Below are positions 11,019-22,987 of a stretch of DNA of 64,000 nt, one piece after another. The translations under genes were made by a program, and so were the position numbers. Origin of the DNA: Artemisia argyi (lineage: Eukaryota; Streptophyta; Magnoliopsida; Asterales; Asteraceae); assembly GCA_030686995.1 (NCBI GenBank), contig CM060709.1:18195360-18259359 (forward strand), given 5' to 3'. Numbering within the stretch: the stretch's first letter is position 1; each line of letters opens with the position of its first letter. The notes beneath the pieces were generated by a model. The model was not told where the DNA came from and made no database searches. It was given only the letters and a program-made list of their open reading frames with translations.

Positions 11019-12046
11019 TCGAGCTCAATACGAGCCACAACCAAACCAAACGCGACCCAAAGACACAAATCGAGTACCAAACTCGCGTCACACCCAAAAC
11101 CCAAGATACCAAACGGATTATTATTGTCAAAACCTCATTTCCCCATCATTATTTTACAAAACCCATCAAGAAAACCACAAGATACCCACGATTTGGGTAT
11201 GAATCGGGGCGCACGAACAAATCTCGTGGCCACTCACCTTCAAATAAGCTCCAAACCCGATTTCTTCAAAAACCCAATATGAAAAAATGGTGTAGGTGGT
11301 GATAACGTGATAGTTTTGATTCGTAGGTGGTGTTAGGGTGGTCCAAATCGCGCGTGGTTAGTACCAAAAGATAGATCGCGAAAAGATGGTGAAGATGGTG
11401 GTGTTATTTTCGTTGTAAGAGGGGCGGTGGTGGTGCTATTGTGGTGATAAGGGGGCGGCGATGGTTGTATCTCAAGGAAGAGAGAGAGTTGGTGAAAAGT
11501 TGTGTTGGTGATGGTGTGTTGCTCTTGTTTTGAGCCAGCCAACCACAAGGACGATATTATGTAATTTACTCTTTTAAAAATCCTTTTTGTAATAATAATA
11601 ATAATAATAATTGTGAGGTGTGTAGGGGTTTTAAGTAGCCCGGTGTCAATACACGGACCAAACCCGAAACTTAAATAATCAAATGACTTTCAAACCGAAC
11701 CCGTTCCACAAATAATAAAAATCCGATCCAATAATAAAATGAAATTAAAAATTGTTAGGTTAACCTAGTGCCGGAGTCAATGTAGTGCCAAAATAACGAT
11801 CTCAAAATAAATCATCACGACTGAATCAAACCAAATCATAAATAAATAATCAAATCTCATAAATATCGTACGATTAAAAATCACGTACCAACGTTCATAA
11901 AATATCTCGTCACAATAGACTTTCAAAAATTCCAAAATTATAATTTTAATGTAATGCGGGTTTTTAAATGGCTCCCTATTTTGCCAGTTGTCACATCGTC
12001 CCAGCCTCAGAAGGAACCCGTCCCGGGTTTCTCTCGGACAACCCAT

Positions 12047-13504
12047 CTACGAAGTAAAAAGCTTCGGATATCTCTTTCGAAACTCATCTTTACGTTCCCA
12101 CGTGAATTCCGGCCCATGCCGCGAATTCCAACGAACTTTGATGAGCGGAATACGACTTCTCTTAAGTCGTTTGATCTCTCTATCCATTATCTCAATCGGC
12201 TCTTCCACAAAATTCAAACTCTCATCCACACGAATATCCTTAACTGGTATAACTGGCGTTTCCTCCGAAAGACATTTCTTTAGATTGCTAACATAAAACA
12301 CATCATGAACTTTATTCAATTCCATTGGCAATTCCAATCGATAAGCTACGGGCCCAATTCTTTCCAAAATAAGAAATGGTCCAATGTAGCGGGGATTTAG
12401 TTTCCCACGTTTCCCAAAACGTATCACACCCTTCCAAGGCGAGACTTTCAACATCACTTTGTCTCCAACCTGGAATTCTAGGGGTTTACGCCTCTGATTG
12501 GCGTAGCTTTTCTGCCTATCTCTAGCGGCTTGCAGCCGATCTTGAATTTGCGTTACCTTCTCAGTAGTTTCCAAAATAAGCTCAGGGCCTGTGAGTTGGC
12601 TATCTCCAACTTCTGCCTAACCAATAGGTGAACGACATTTACGACCATATAAAGCTTCAAATGGTGCAGCCTTAAGACTTGTGTGGTAGCTATTGTTGTA
12701 GGAGAACTCCGCAAGGGGTAGATATTTCTCCCAGCCTTTACCAAAGTCTATGATGCATGCATGAAGCATATCCTTCAAAGTCTGAATAGTTCTCTCACTT
12801 TGACCATCGGTTTGGGGGTGATATGCAGTACTCATATCAAGTCTCATCCCCAAAGCGGTTTGAAGTGATCGCCACAATGCTGACGTGAAACGGCTGTCGC
12901 GATCAGAAATAATCGATATCGGAACTCCATGACGAGAAACAATCTCCTTCACATACAATCTCGCAAGTTTATCCACACTATCATCTTCACTAATTGCCAG
13001 GAAATGGGCAGACTTAGTCAATCGATCCACAATTACCCATATAACGTCGCAACTGCTAGCTGTCTTTGGTAATTTGGTAATAAAGTCCATCGTAATCCGC
13101 TCCCATTTCCAAACCGGGAGTTCTGGCTGCGTCAATAATCCTGACGGTCTTTGATGTTCGGCTTTAACCTTAGAGCAAGTCAAACACTTGCTAACATACA
13201 ACGCTATATCTGCCTTCATATTTGGCCACCAATATAACTTTTTCAAATCCTGGTACATTTTGTCAGACCCAGGATGAATAGAGTATCTTGACTTATGCGA
13301 CTCATGCATAATCAACTCTTGAATTCCTCCATACAATGGTACCCAGCTTCGCTCTCCAAAACATAATACTCCATCAGAACGCTTAACAATTCCCTTCTCA
13401 TTTTCTGCCATCCCAAATATGTTTTCAGCAGCTCGATTCTCTGCTTTCAACGCTTCCGTTTGAGCTTCCAATATTTGAGACGGTAATGGCGATACGATAG
13501 TCAT
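12047..13504 (-). pseudogene. Gypsy integrase with GPF motif and chromodomain
   Basis: Integrase inserts the cDNA. The zinc domain is [13 protein letters not shown] with [11 protein letters not shown]. The catalytic core has D in [11 protein letters not shown] in [10 protein letters not shown] and E in QSERTIQTL. The C-terminus has a GPF-type motif ([19 protein letters not shown]). The last about 50 residues form a chromodomain ([22 protein letters not shown]) that in chromoviruses steers integration to heterochromatin. An in-frame TAG near 12615 replaces a Trp (CRSPIG-stop-AEVGD). A TGA at the 5' edge (13503-13505) separates it from RNase H and looks like CGA to TGA. Confidence 0.92.
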
Positions 13505-14668
13505 TCATAATGCCCTAACTCGTAGCGGTGGAATTCTCTCCTTTCGACTAAGAGCATCAGCAACAACGTTTGCTTTACCCGGATGGTAGCGAATTTCACA
13601 ATCATAATCGCTTAGCAACTCAATCCAACGTCGCTGCCTCATGCTAAGCTCTTTTTGGTTCAAAATGTGTTGCAGACTTTTGTGGTCAATAAACACTACA
13701 CACTTGGTTCCATAGAAGTAATGTCTCCATATTCTCAAGGCAAAAACCACAACACCTAACTCCAAATCATGGGTGGTGTAGTTCTTCTCATGCTTCTTGA
13801 GCTGTCGGTAAGCATAAGCTATCACTTTCTCTCGTTGCATTAATACAGCTCCTAAACCTTTATGAGAAGCGTCACAATAGACGACAAAGTCCTCGTTACC
13901 TTCGGGTAACGCCAAGATAGGAGCACTACACAACATTTCCTTAAGTAATTGAAATGCTTCCTCTTCCTTATCTCCCCATTCATACTTAACACTCTTTTGA
14001 GTCAATTTGGTCAACGGATTTGCTATCTTCGAAAATCCCTCAATGAATCTTCGGTAATAACCGGCTAATCCCAAAAATTGATGAACTTCCGTTGGGGTCG
14101 TAGGTGCAGCCCAATCTTTAATCGCTTCAATCTTAGCAGGGTCTACATGAACTCCTTGTCTATCAATCACGTGACCTAGAAATTGTACCGTCGGAATCCA
14201 AAATTCACCCTTCGAAAACTTGGCATACAGTTTCTCCTTCCTGAGCAATTCTAAGATGAGTCTTAGATGCTCCTCATGCTCCTTCTCACTCTTCGAATAA
14301 ATCAGAATGTCATCAATGAACACAATCACAAACTTATCCAAGTAAGGTTTACACACCCGATTCATGAGATCCATGAATACCGCCGGTGCGTTAGTCAACT
14401 CAAACGGCATCACCTGAAACTCGTAATGCCCGTAACGGGTTCTGAAAGCCGTTTTCGGAATATCTTCCTCGCGAACTCGAAGCTGATGATATCCCGATAT
14501 CAAATCGATCTTCGAATACACACTCGATCCTTGAAGCTGATCGAACAAATCGTCGATCCTCGGTAACGGGTATCTATTCTTCACCGTTAACTTGTTCAAC
14601 TCTCGATAATCAATACACATGCGAAACGAACCATCCTTCTTCTCACAAATAAGACCGGGGCTCCCCAA
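13505..14668 (-). pseudogene. Gypsy reverse transcriptase and RNase H
   Basis: The RT motifs are [52 protein letters not shown] (usually PFGLTNAP, so Gly to Glu) and the catalytic box [14 protein letters not shown]. RNase H follows ([37 protein letters not shown]). The frame starts only after a 1-base deletion: protease-RT reads GAPVLFV and then shifts within an AGAAGAAGG stretch near 14640. It ends at a TGA after RVRAL. The frames otherwise read continuously into integrase. Confidence 0.93.
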
Positions 14669-16740
14669 GGCGAAGAACTTGGTCTTATAAATCCTTTTTC
14701 GGCTAACTCCGCTAGTTGTTTCGACAACTCTTCCAATTCAGTAGGTGCAAGACGATAAGGCGCTCGTGCTACAGGGGCAGCACCAGGTATCAACTCAATT
14801 TGAAATTCCACTTGTCTAGTAGGCGGGATTCCCGGTAGATCATCGGGAAACACATCCAAAAAATCACGAACTATAGGTACATCTCCAATGCACCCTTCCT
14901 TTTTCTCCTTCCCTCCTTTCTCAGAAATTTGAGCTAAGAAAAGGTAACTTCCTTTTTCCATTAGCTTAGGCAACTTAGTGCAGGATATGACCGCTAATCT
15001 AGATGGGTCTCTCAAATCCTTTCTATCTCCTGGTATGTTCAGAATCTCCTTGCCGTATGGCACACGCACGATCTTCTCATCGCAAATTATATGAGCACGA
15101 TACTTCGACAGCCAATCCATACCAATAATGACATCAAAACTTCCTAATGTGACGGGTAGAAGATCTATGTTGAAAGGACGATTCAGAAAGTTTAACGTGC
15201 AGCCGCGAATGATAGTCCTAATCCTCTCTATGTTCCCATTAGTTAACTCTACATCATAACCAATTCCTAAGGCCATCAGGGGTTTCTCTAGTAAGGGTGC
15301 AAACTTAGTAGACACAAAACTCTTATCGGCACCAGTATCAAATAGTATGGAAGCATAACGATTATTGAGAAGGAACGTACCAGTAACGACGTTCGGATCT
15401 TCTCCTCTCTCGTTCCCAAGTGCATATACTCTCCCATGAGCAGCTCCAGCTTCCACACATTGGTCCCCATTATCTTGTCGTCCACGGTTTCCTCCAGCTC
15501 CACGGTTTCCATTATTGTACCCATTACCACCCGATCCTTGATTTCCTCGGTTCCACGATTCCCTACACTCATTCCGATAATTTCCCTTCTTTCCACATCC
15601 ATAGCAAGTAACATTTGCCTTGCTCATAGTTTCAGGAGTAGCTTGAACCATAGCAAGTGGTCGAGCTCTACAATCCTTAGCTATGTGTCCCATCTTAGAG
15701 CAATTCTTGCACATCACAGTACATCGACCAAAATGATGCTTGTAACATCGGTTACATTTGGGTGCATCCCCATTGTAGTTCTTCTTATCTCCATCTCCCA
15801 TAGCATAAGCTCTAGTAGTTGTTTGTCGCTTGTTTCGACGGTCATTACCCTTAGAGTGATCATCCCTCTTCCTCTTTCCATTCTTGTCTTTCTCAGCTTC
15901 TTCCAATGCCAAAGAGTCCATCAATTGTTGAGCGATAGTGATAGCCTCATGAATGTTTGCAGGCTTAGCAGAAATCACATCGTTCCTTGTAGCTAACGGC
16001 AACCCATCGGTATACCTCTCAATCCTTTGAGTCTCAGTCCTAACCATATCAAGACAAAGTAAGGCTAACTCTTGATAACGGCGATTGTAAGTTGCCATAT
16101 CGGTACATTTCACCTTATGGTTCCAGAACTCAATCTCCAGCTTCTTAATCTCATTCCTTGGGCAGTAAGTCTGAATCAGCAAAGACTTAAATTGCTCCCA
16201 AGTCATAGCATACGCCACATCACTCCCAACCGAATTTCGGTAATTGTTCCACCAAGTTAAAGCTTCATCCTTGAAAGTAAAAGAAGCAAACTTTACCTTC
16301 GCATTCTCCGCACAACCACTGACATTAAACACTGACTCAGTCTTCTCTATCCACCTAACCAAGTAAACCACTCCTTCAGTTCCACCAAACTCAATAGGTC
16401 CACAAATCTTAAACTCCTTGTAGTGACATCCGTTAGCACGGACAGGTGGAAATGTTCCAGCAGAGTTGTTGGAATGATTTGACTCAGCTAGTAGCTCAGC
16501 AACTCGTTGCTCCACAAGTTGATTGATCATTGCTTGATCCACAGTAGGTGCATTAAGTGGAACATGATCATTGTCTCCCTGAACGTCAACATTTTGATTC
16601 CTGTTGTTGCGGTTGGTAGTGTCCAGGTTGTCAGGGGTAGGGGTCTCAACATTTCGAGTAGGACGGCGTCCTCGGCGACCAGGTGTAGTCGCTGCAGGAC
16701 CAGTTCTGGTAGCTCTAACAGGGTTTCGTCGTAAAGTCAT
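14596..16740 (-). pseudogene. Gypsy gag and aspartic protease
   Basis: The start is ATG 16740 (MTLRRNPVRATR). Gag capsid motifs include FGGTEGVVYLVRWIEKTESVF and KFASFTFKDEALTWWNNY. Three zinc-knuckle-like motifs follow: CNRCYKHHFGRC, a canonical CKNCSKMGHIAKDC, and CYGCGKKGNYRNEC, in which the usual His is Asn. The protease active site is ILFDTGADKSFVS, with flap region VIIGMDWL. The frame shifts near 14640 at the start of RT by a 1-base loss, so the polyprotein is broken there. Otherwise this 714-codon frame is open. Confidence 0.93.
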
Positions 16741-17107
16741 TGATCGAAATCACAATACAGGTTCATAAGTCTCCAATAACACATACCATAACGTCCAACA
16801 AGAATCCAATTGGTGAAAGTCGAAATACGAACATAATACCAACACAATATCATCCACGCAAATAGGAACACAACTCTCCATGTACGCCAAAAATCGTAGA
16901 ATATCATACGAAATCACCAACGTCCATACAAGTAGCGATCGATACTTCGTTCCAAAACACCAAAAGACATAATAAATACTAATCGTTCCATACGAGACGA
17001 ACATACAATCCGAATAACATGACTTAAGGGATAGAATAAACAGCTCTCCTAACCAAGCACTCCCTGGCTTAGGAAGCAACACAACAACATCACAAATCCA
17101 AATTGAT

Positions 17108-17719
17108 CTAGCCATGAAGCTGGCGTAGACTCCTCAACTCTGATCTCCAACCATCAAAATCTCTCCATAACGATCCTAACTCGACACTGCGAGTATCATT
17201 ATTTCTCTTAAAGTCTGCTACCTCCATCATACCTCTCCTAATCGCTGTAGTCCTGCCCATGATAGTAGTCAAATCAACTCTCAACTCAGCAACAAACTCA
17301 GCAATAAACTCAGCAATAATCATCTCAAGTCGGTCAGACATCCGCGAGATCCTCTCGCCCTGTGCAGTAACCTGAGCCCACATCCTACCAGTCTCACCTA
17401 ACTCTGCATGCTCAGCAGAAACCTCAGAAGGTGCATCCGATGCCACAGGACTACCAGGTGGTGAATCAAACAAAAACGGATGATCAGGTGAAACCGGCTC
17501 TAACGGATGTATCGGGGAATCGGGCTTCGCAGAATGAGCTGAATGTGCTAGCGACCCATCATCATCAGGCATCTCCTCCTCCTGAGGATCATCATCCTCC
17601 TCGTCATCCTGAGGGTCATCATTCTCTTCCTCATCTTGAGGGTTATCATTCTGCTCACCCTCGTACTCCTCCTCATACTCCTCGTCGGGGGGGGGGGGGG
17701 GTACTTCATCAATCGTCAT
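17108..17719 (-). CDS. Acidic accessory ORF upstream of gag in the Gypsy element
   Basis: A 203-codon open frame lies between the PBS and gag. It opens MTIDEVPPPPPDEEYEEEYEG, then has imperfect acidic repeats (NPQDEEEN, DPQDDEED, DPQEEEMPDDD), a Ser/Pro-rich middle, and a predicted amphipathic stretch (RMWAQVTAQGERISRMSDRLEMI). It is not a known gag, protease or pol domain. The Pro run is encoded by 15 consecutive C, a slippage-prone tract. About 370 bp, with no convincing coding sequence, separates it from the gag ATG. I do not recognise a function; it may be an element-encoded extra protein or a spliced gag leader. Confidence 0.5.
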   Translation of the reverse strand: MTIDEVPPPPPDEEYEEEYEGEQNDNPQDEEENDDPQDDEEDDDPQEEEMPDDDGSLAHSAHSAKPDSPIHPLEPVSPDHPFLFDSPPGSPVASDAPSEVSAEHAELGETGRMWAQVTAQGERISRMSDRLEMIIAEFIAEFVAELRVDLTTIMGRTTAIRRGMMEVADFKRNNDTRSVELGSLWRDFDGWRSELRSLRQLHG

Positions 17720-18285
17720 CTCTGAGCAGGTGAACCACGAGGCAATAAAATCGGTGACTTAGGGCGTCAATGAGAAGATAAAGTAGTGGCCGAACGCATG
17801 ACCAACACGTATGGGTCATCAGGGGCCATAGTGATCTACGAGGGGCGACGCGTACTAGCAATAACAATTCTTAATAACAACACGTGCAAAGGAGGCTATG
17901 ATTTGTGACAACGGCGTAGGGTAGGTGTAAGTGTTTCAAAACAACTAAACCGCGAACTCAAAATACCATATCCAAAAATCATCATATAATTCCAAATCAT
18001 ATATAATCAAGAAATATTTAAAATACCGCATTTCTAAAATCATTCGTAAAACAATTAGGCCATATAATTCCTCAAAACGCCATCATATCACTAAATCAAT
18101 AAACCTCAAATCCTCAAATCATCTCAAGAATCCCAAATCTATAATCATCTCAATAATCTCATAATACCTTAAAAAATAAACAATGATGCTTCGGCTTGGC
18201 GGGCTGGCGGGCAATGGTCGAGGATCGTTTTCTATAAAAATCGGTTATAGTTTAGGTGTCTATTTACCTAGTTCTCTATAACCTT

Positions 18286-18298
18286 GGCTCTGATACCA
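18286..18298 (-). other. Primer-binding site of the Gypsy element
   Basis: TGGTATCAGAGCC on the minus strand lies three bases inside the 5' LTR edge. It matches initiator tRNA-Met and confirms the minus orientation. Confidence 0.92.
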
Positions 18299-18301
18299 AT
18301 C

Positions 18302-21300
18302 TGTAACACCCCCAAAATTTGATACAGCGGAAGACTCAACAAGCTTTCGAGGTGCTACGGGGATTGGTATCCATTCAAAGTCATGAAAGAACGAGATAAA
18401 GTAAACATAGGAAAAACACAACCAAACGGGTTTTAAAGTTTACATTTATCCCAAAATCATCCAAAGTCAGGCCCAAAAGAAATAAATATAGGTCCACAAT
18501 AGTTATCAGAGTTTTAGAAATATAGATCCATAACCGGTGCCAAATGCCAAGCCTCCAATCCCAAGCATCCATAGAGCATCACTTAATTACCTGAGAAAAC
18601 ATGCTAAAAGTCAGCTTTCGCTGGTGAGATCATAGGTTTAAATTCATAATTTGATATAGTGGACATGTACGCAAAACGCTTGCTAGCAAGACTAGGCCTC
18701 AATCATCCAACCAAAATATCCAACCAAAATAATCCAACCAAATCAAATCAACCCTATAGGTGTACGCTATAGCTCAAATCAATCCAATCAATAGCTTACC
18801 TAGCTCAAGTCTAGGCCTCGCTCTATCATCAATCCAATAGCTTACCTAGTTCGGGACTAGGCCTCGCTCAACAACCAAATCAATAACTTACCTAGTTCGG
18901 GACTAGGCCTCGTTCAATAACCACATCGATAGCTTACCTAGTTCGGGACTAGGCCTCGCTCAATAACCAAATCAATAGCTTACCTAGTTCGGGACTAGGC
19001 CTCGCTCAATAACCAAATCAATAGCTTACCTAGTTCATGTCTAGGCCTCGCTCAATCCTACCTAGTTCTATAAGCATAGCAAGTTTTAAAATAAACGAAG
19101 CGATAATGGTCCACATAAAATATTTGCACGTTTCTCACCCCAAGTATTGAAAGCAAAGTTCAAGAGTAAAAAGTGGGGCTATGACTCACCTCAAGTCCAG
19201 CAAATCCTCAAAAGAAATGATAGAAGAAAGACGTTCTCAAGCAACTCACATAACGGCGACTACAGACTCGGCACTTCCTAACAATATCAAACTCGTTCAG
19301 AAATCATTTCCTCAATATCAAATATTCCCATTCCCGAACGTATTCCATTTTACTTTCCTAAAATATCCATTTCTCGAATTAACTTCATATTAATTTGAAA
19401 TTCGACGTTTGGTATCCATATGGGTGGAGGGTCGACACAACTCAAACCAAAAAGCCACAACAAACAAAATAGTAAACCAACTATAGGTCTAATGTTAGCC
19501 CAACATATTATTTAAATAACTATCGAAGCTTATCAAATCCGTCAATTTGATAATCTCCCATATTTATTTACGTAATATATCGTTCCAAAATTATACCCAA
19601 CCTAAAGCACATTGCACAAAGAATTCTATTTGGTATATATCGTAGTCCAATAAATTCCCTATATATCATCGAATCGGCCAAATTCCACGAAATACGTAGT
19701 ACTACGTAATTTATTACCCTAAAACATATACCACAACCTACGGGCGTCGTGGGATACGATGCCCATTAATGTACTCATTTTATATCGTCAAATAACTCGG
19801 TCTAATTCGTCGATTAAATAAGTCACTTGATATATAAAATATTTATATTAATCGTCATATATCCGTGACAACACAAAAGTCACAATATAAAGCCCACTTG
19901 GACTTTAAAGAACCACAACTCGTATAACTCGATAAGTTTTTAAATTTATAAAAATCACGTTTTTAATTATTATTCTCCCGACTTAATATTTCGCCGTTAT
20001 TTATATAGTTATTATTTATAACAATAGTCCGACATTTATTACACTATTTGCATAGCATAATAACTATCGTTTTATTATTATAGGGTTTACTCGTGATCGT
20101 TTTATTATTAATATACGAATTTATATATTTATATATACGTTTAACATGTCTATATACGTATATAAACGATTATATTCTTAATAATAGTATTACGAGTATT
20201 ATTTTCAATATTGACTTTTAAATATTTATCGAGTCATAGAATTTGGTCACATGTCCGAGTCATGACTCTCGGCACATAGTCCAAGTCCAAATAATAATCA
20301 AGTCACAATAATAAATCAACTCCGTCCAATCAATCCCATATCCACGTGCTACAACATGAGGGTCCGACTACGGCACCCAACTAACCTATCTCCGTCATCT
20401 AATCGACCGTCTCACAAACGGTCCCCAATTCCACATTCGACAACACATCTCCATATCAAAATACAAGTAAACCAATCTCCAAAAGTTTCGGTCCAACGTA
20501 TACCACAACATGAAATAATAACACAATATTAACCAAAACAGAAATATACCATATATACGGGTCGACCTACCAAATCAAACCCGGGTCAACATTTAGACCA
20601 CAAAACCCAAGAATTAACCTCACCCGAGACCTTTTGGTCTCGGCTAGCTCTAGTGAGCCATTCGACCCAAAACAGCCCACGAGGGGGTGTCGGCCGAGAA
20701 TCAAGACAACAACAATCAACAAGTCGAGAGCAACCATTCGACCAAAACATCAACTAGCAAATAACCAACACCAAGAATCACTAATAATCGGACCACAACA
20801 TATCCAAGACTCCCAACCGAGTCGAGGAAAGGTCACACCGAGACCTAGGGTCTCGGTCGAGCTCAATACGAGCCACAACCAAACCAAACGCGACCCAAAG
20901 ACACAAATCGAGTACCAAACTCGCGTCACACCCAAAACCCAAGATACCAAACGGATTATTATTGTCAAAACCTCATTTCCCCATCATTATTTTACAAAAC
21001 CCATCAAGAAAACCACAAGATACCCACGATTTGGGTATGAATCGGGGCGCACGAACAAATCTCGTGGCCACTCACCTTCAAATAAGCTCCAAACCCGATT
21101 TCTTCAAAAACCCAATATGAAACGATGGTGTAGGTGGTGATAACGTGATAGTTTTGATTCGTAGGTGGTGTTAGGGTGGTCCAAATCGCGCGTGGTTAGT
21201 ACCAAAAGATAGATCGCGAAAAGATGGTGAAGATGGTGGTGTTATTTTCGTTGTAAGAGGGGCGGTGATGGTGCTATTGTGGTGATAAGGGGGCGGCGAT

Positions 21301-21832
21301 GGTTGTATCTCAAGGAAGAGAGAGAGAGTTGGTGAAAAGTTGTGTTGGTGATGGTGTGTTGCTTTTGTTTCGAGCCAGCCAACCACAAGGACGATATTAT
21401 GTAATTTACTCTTTTAAAAATCCTTTTTGTAATAATAATAATAATAATTGTGAGGTGTGTAGGGGTTTTAAGTAGCCCGGTGTCAATACACGGACCAAAC
21501 CCGAAACTTAAATAATCAAATGACTTTCAAACCGAACCCGTTCCACAAATAATAAAAATCCGATCCAATAATAAAATGAAATTAAAAGTTTTTAGGTTAA
21601 CCTAGTGCCGGAGTCAATGTAGTGCCAAAATAACGATCTCAAAATAAATCATCACGACTGAATCAAACCAAATCATAAATAAATAATCAAATCTCATAAA
21701 TATCGTACGATTAAAAATCACGTACCAACGTTCGTAAAATATCTCGTCACAATAGACTTTCAAAAATTCCAAAATTATAATTTTAATGTAATGCGGGTTT
21801 TAAAATGGCTCCCTATTTTGCCAGTTGTCACA
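18302..21832 (-). repeat. 5' LTR of the Gypsy element
   Basis: A 3,531-bp LTR matching 8465-11995. It includes the 46-bp hairpin array at 18790-19057 and the two CCGAGACC palindromes near 20624-20856. Visible differences are mostly single transitions. The extra 4-base CTAG-type change near 18690 removes one partial hairpin arm. Confidence 0.95.
18790..19057. repeat. 46-bp tandem repeat in the Gypsy 5' LTR
   Basis: Same 268-bp array as 8953-9220, about 5.8 units of 46 bp with complementary CCTAGT/ACTAGG arms. The unit count is unchanged between LTRs, so it has not expanded or contracted since insertion. Confidence 0.9.
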
Positions 21833-22987
21833 TTTGTAGATCCTGCACACCCAGATTATGTTTGTCATTTGCAACGCTCTTTGTATGGGCTTAAGCAAGC
21901 CCCTAGAGCTTGGTTTTAGTGGTTTGCAGGATTTGTTACTCGCATTGGTTTTCAGTATAGCAAAATTGAAGCGTCGCTTTTTGTGTTTCATCGTGGATCT
22001 GACACGGCCTACTTGTTACTGTATGTGGATGATATTATATTGACGACTTCTTCTAATGTTTTGTTACAGCGTGTTATTACTGCTCTCCATGGTGAGTTTG
22101 CAATGACGGATCTTGGCTCTCTTAATTATTTTCTTGGTGTTTCTACTACTCGCACAGCATCTGGTATGTTTCTATCGCAGTCTAAGTTTGCTGAAGAAAT
22201 TCTTGAGAGGGCTCATATGCAAAAATGCAATCCGTGCCGCACCCCTGTTGAAACAGAGTCCAAGCTTGGACCTGATGGTACGCCTTGTGATGATCCCACC
22301 TTATATCGGAGCTTAGCTGGTGCCCTTCAGTATCTTACTTTCACACGGCCGGATATTTCCTACGCGGTTCAACAGGTCTATTTGTATATGCATGATCCTC
22401 GTGATACACATTTTCATGCTTTGAAGCGTGTATTACGCTATGTTCGTGGTACTCTTGATCACGGTCTTCAGCTACATGTTTCTTCTACTGCTCAGCTTGT
22501 TGCTTATACGGATGCGGATTGGGCAGGTTGTCCGGTTACTCGCCGGTCTACTTCTGGTTATTGTGTTTTTCTTGGGGATAATTTGCTTTCGTGGTCTGCT
22601 AAACGACAGGTAACGTTATCTCGATCTAGTGCTGAAGCCGAGTATCGAGGTGTTGCTAATGTGGTAGCTGAGACAGCTTGGCTTCGTAATCTACTGCGCG
22701 AGCTTCATCACCCTTTGTCTACAGCTACTATTGTCTATTGTGATAATGTCAGTGCCGTTTATTTATCAACAAATCCTGTTCAACATCAACGTACGAAACA
22801 CATTGAGATTGACATCCATTTCGTCCGTGATTATGTTGCTTCCGGTCAAGTTCGTGTGCTTCATGTTCCGTCAAGGTTCCAGTATGCAGATATATTTACA
22901 AAGGGTCTTCCAAGTGCTCTGTTTCTTGAGTTTCGCTCCAGCTTGAACGTTCGAAGACCTCCCGTTCCAACTGCGGGGGAGTATTAG
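21833..22987 (+). pseudogene. Copia reverse transcriptase (second part) and RNase H
   Basis: The reading resumes after the Gypsy insertion ([26 protein letters not shown]). It contains the RT catalytic box LLLYVDDIIL and RNase H motifs (VAYTDADWAGCPVTRRSTSGY, SAEAEYRGVANVVAETAWL, HIEIDIHFVRD). One stop follows RAWF, where Gln would be expected (CAG to TAG). The last codons GAG-TAT-TAG run into the LTR: the stop codon is bases 4-6 of the 3' LTR. Confidence 0.93.

Larger units (their letters stand above)
8465..11995 (-). repeat. 3' LTR of the Gypsy element
   Basis: This 3,531-bp LTR matches 18302-21832 with scattered substitutions and small compensating indels. In element orientation it starts TGTGACAACTGGC and ends GGGTGTTACA. 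It contains a 46-bp hairpin minisatellite and two CCGAGACC palindromes. The apparent 168-codon plus-strand frame inside (10796-11302, repeated at 20634-21140) has no recognisable domain. Confidence 0.95.
8465..21832 (-). mobile_element. Tekay-type chromovirus (Gypsy) retrotransposon nested in the Copia element
   Basis: This is a complete 13,368-bp element in minus orientation, inserted in the Copia RT with target duplication TTTGT (8460-8464 and 21833-21837). Its two LTRs are each 3,531 bp and begin TGTGACA and end TGTTACA in element orientation. The internal order in element direction is PBS, extra acidic ORF, gag, protease, RT, RNase H, integrase, chromodomain. Long LTRs, a Met-tRNA PBS and a C-terminal chromodomain with [15 protein letters not shown] fit the Tekay/Del clade. 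The pol region has one frameshift and two nonsense codons, so it is not autonomous. The LTRs differ only at scattered positions, so insertion was recent. Confidence 0.95.

Noticed and set aside
10796..11302. A 168-codon plus-strand frame, with an identical-looking twin at 20634-21140
   Set aside because: It lies within both Gypsy LTRs, opposite to the element's coding strand, with biased composition and no domain. It is doubled only because LTRs are doubled.
16750..17115. 121-codon minus-strand frame between the acidic ORF and gag
   Set aside because: Hydrophobic, Cys-rich, no known domain and no support; more likely spacer or an intron-like leader.
18283..18300. tRNA-like GGCTCTGATACCA sequence
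   Set aside because: It is the primer-binding site complement, only 13 bases, not a tRNA gene.
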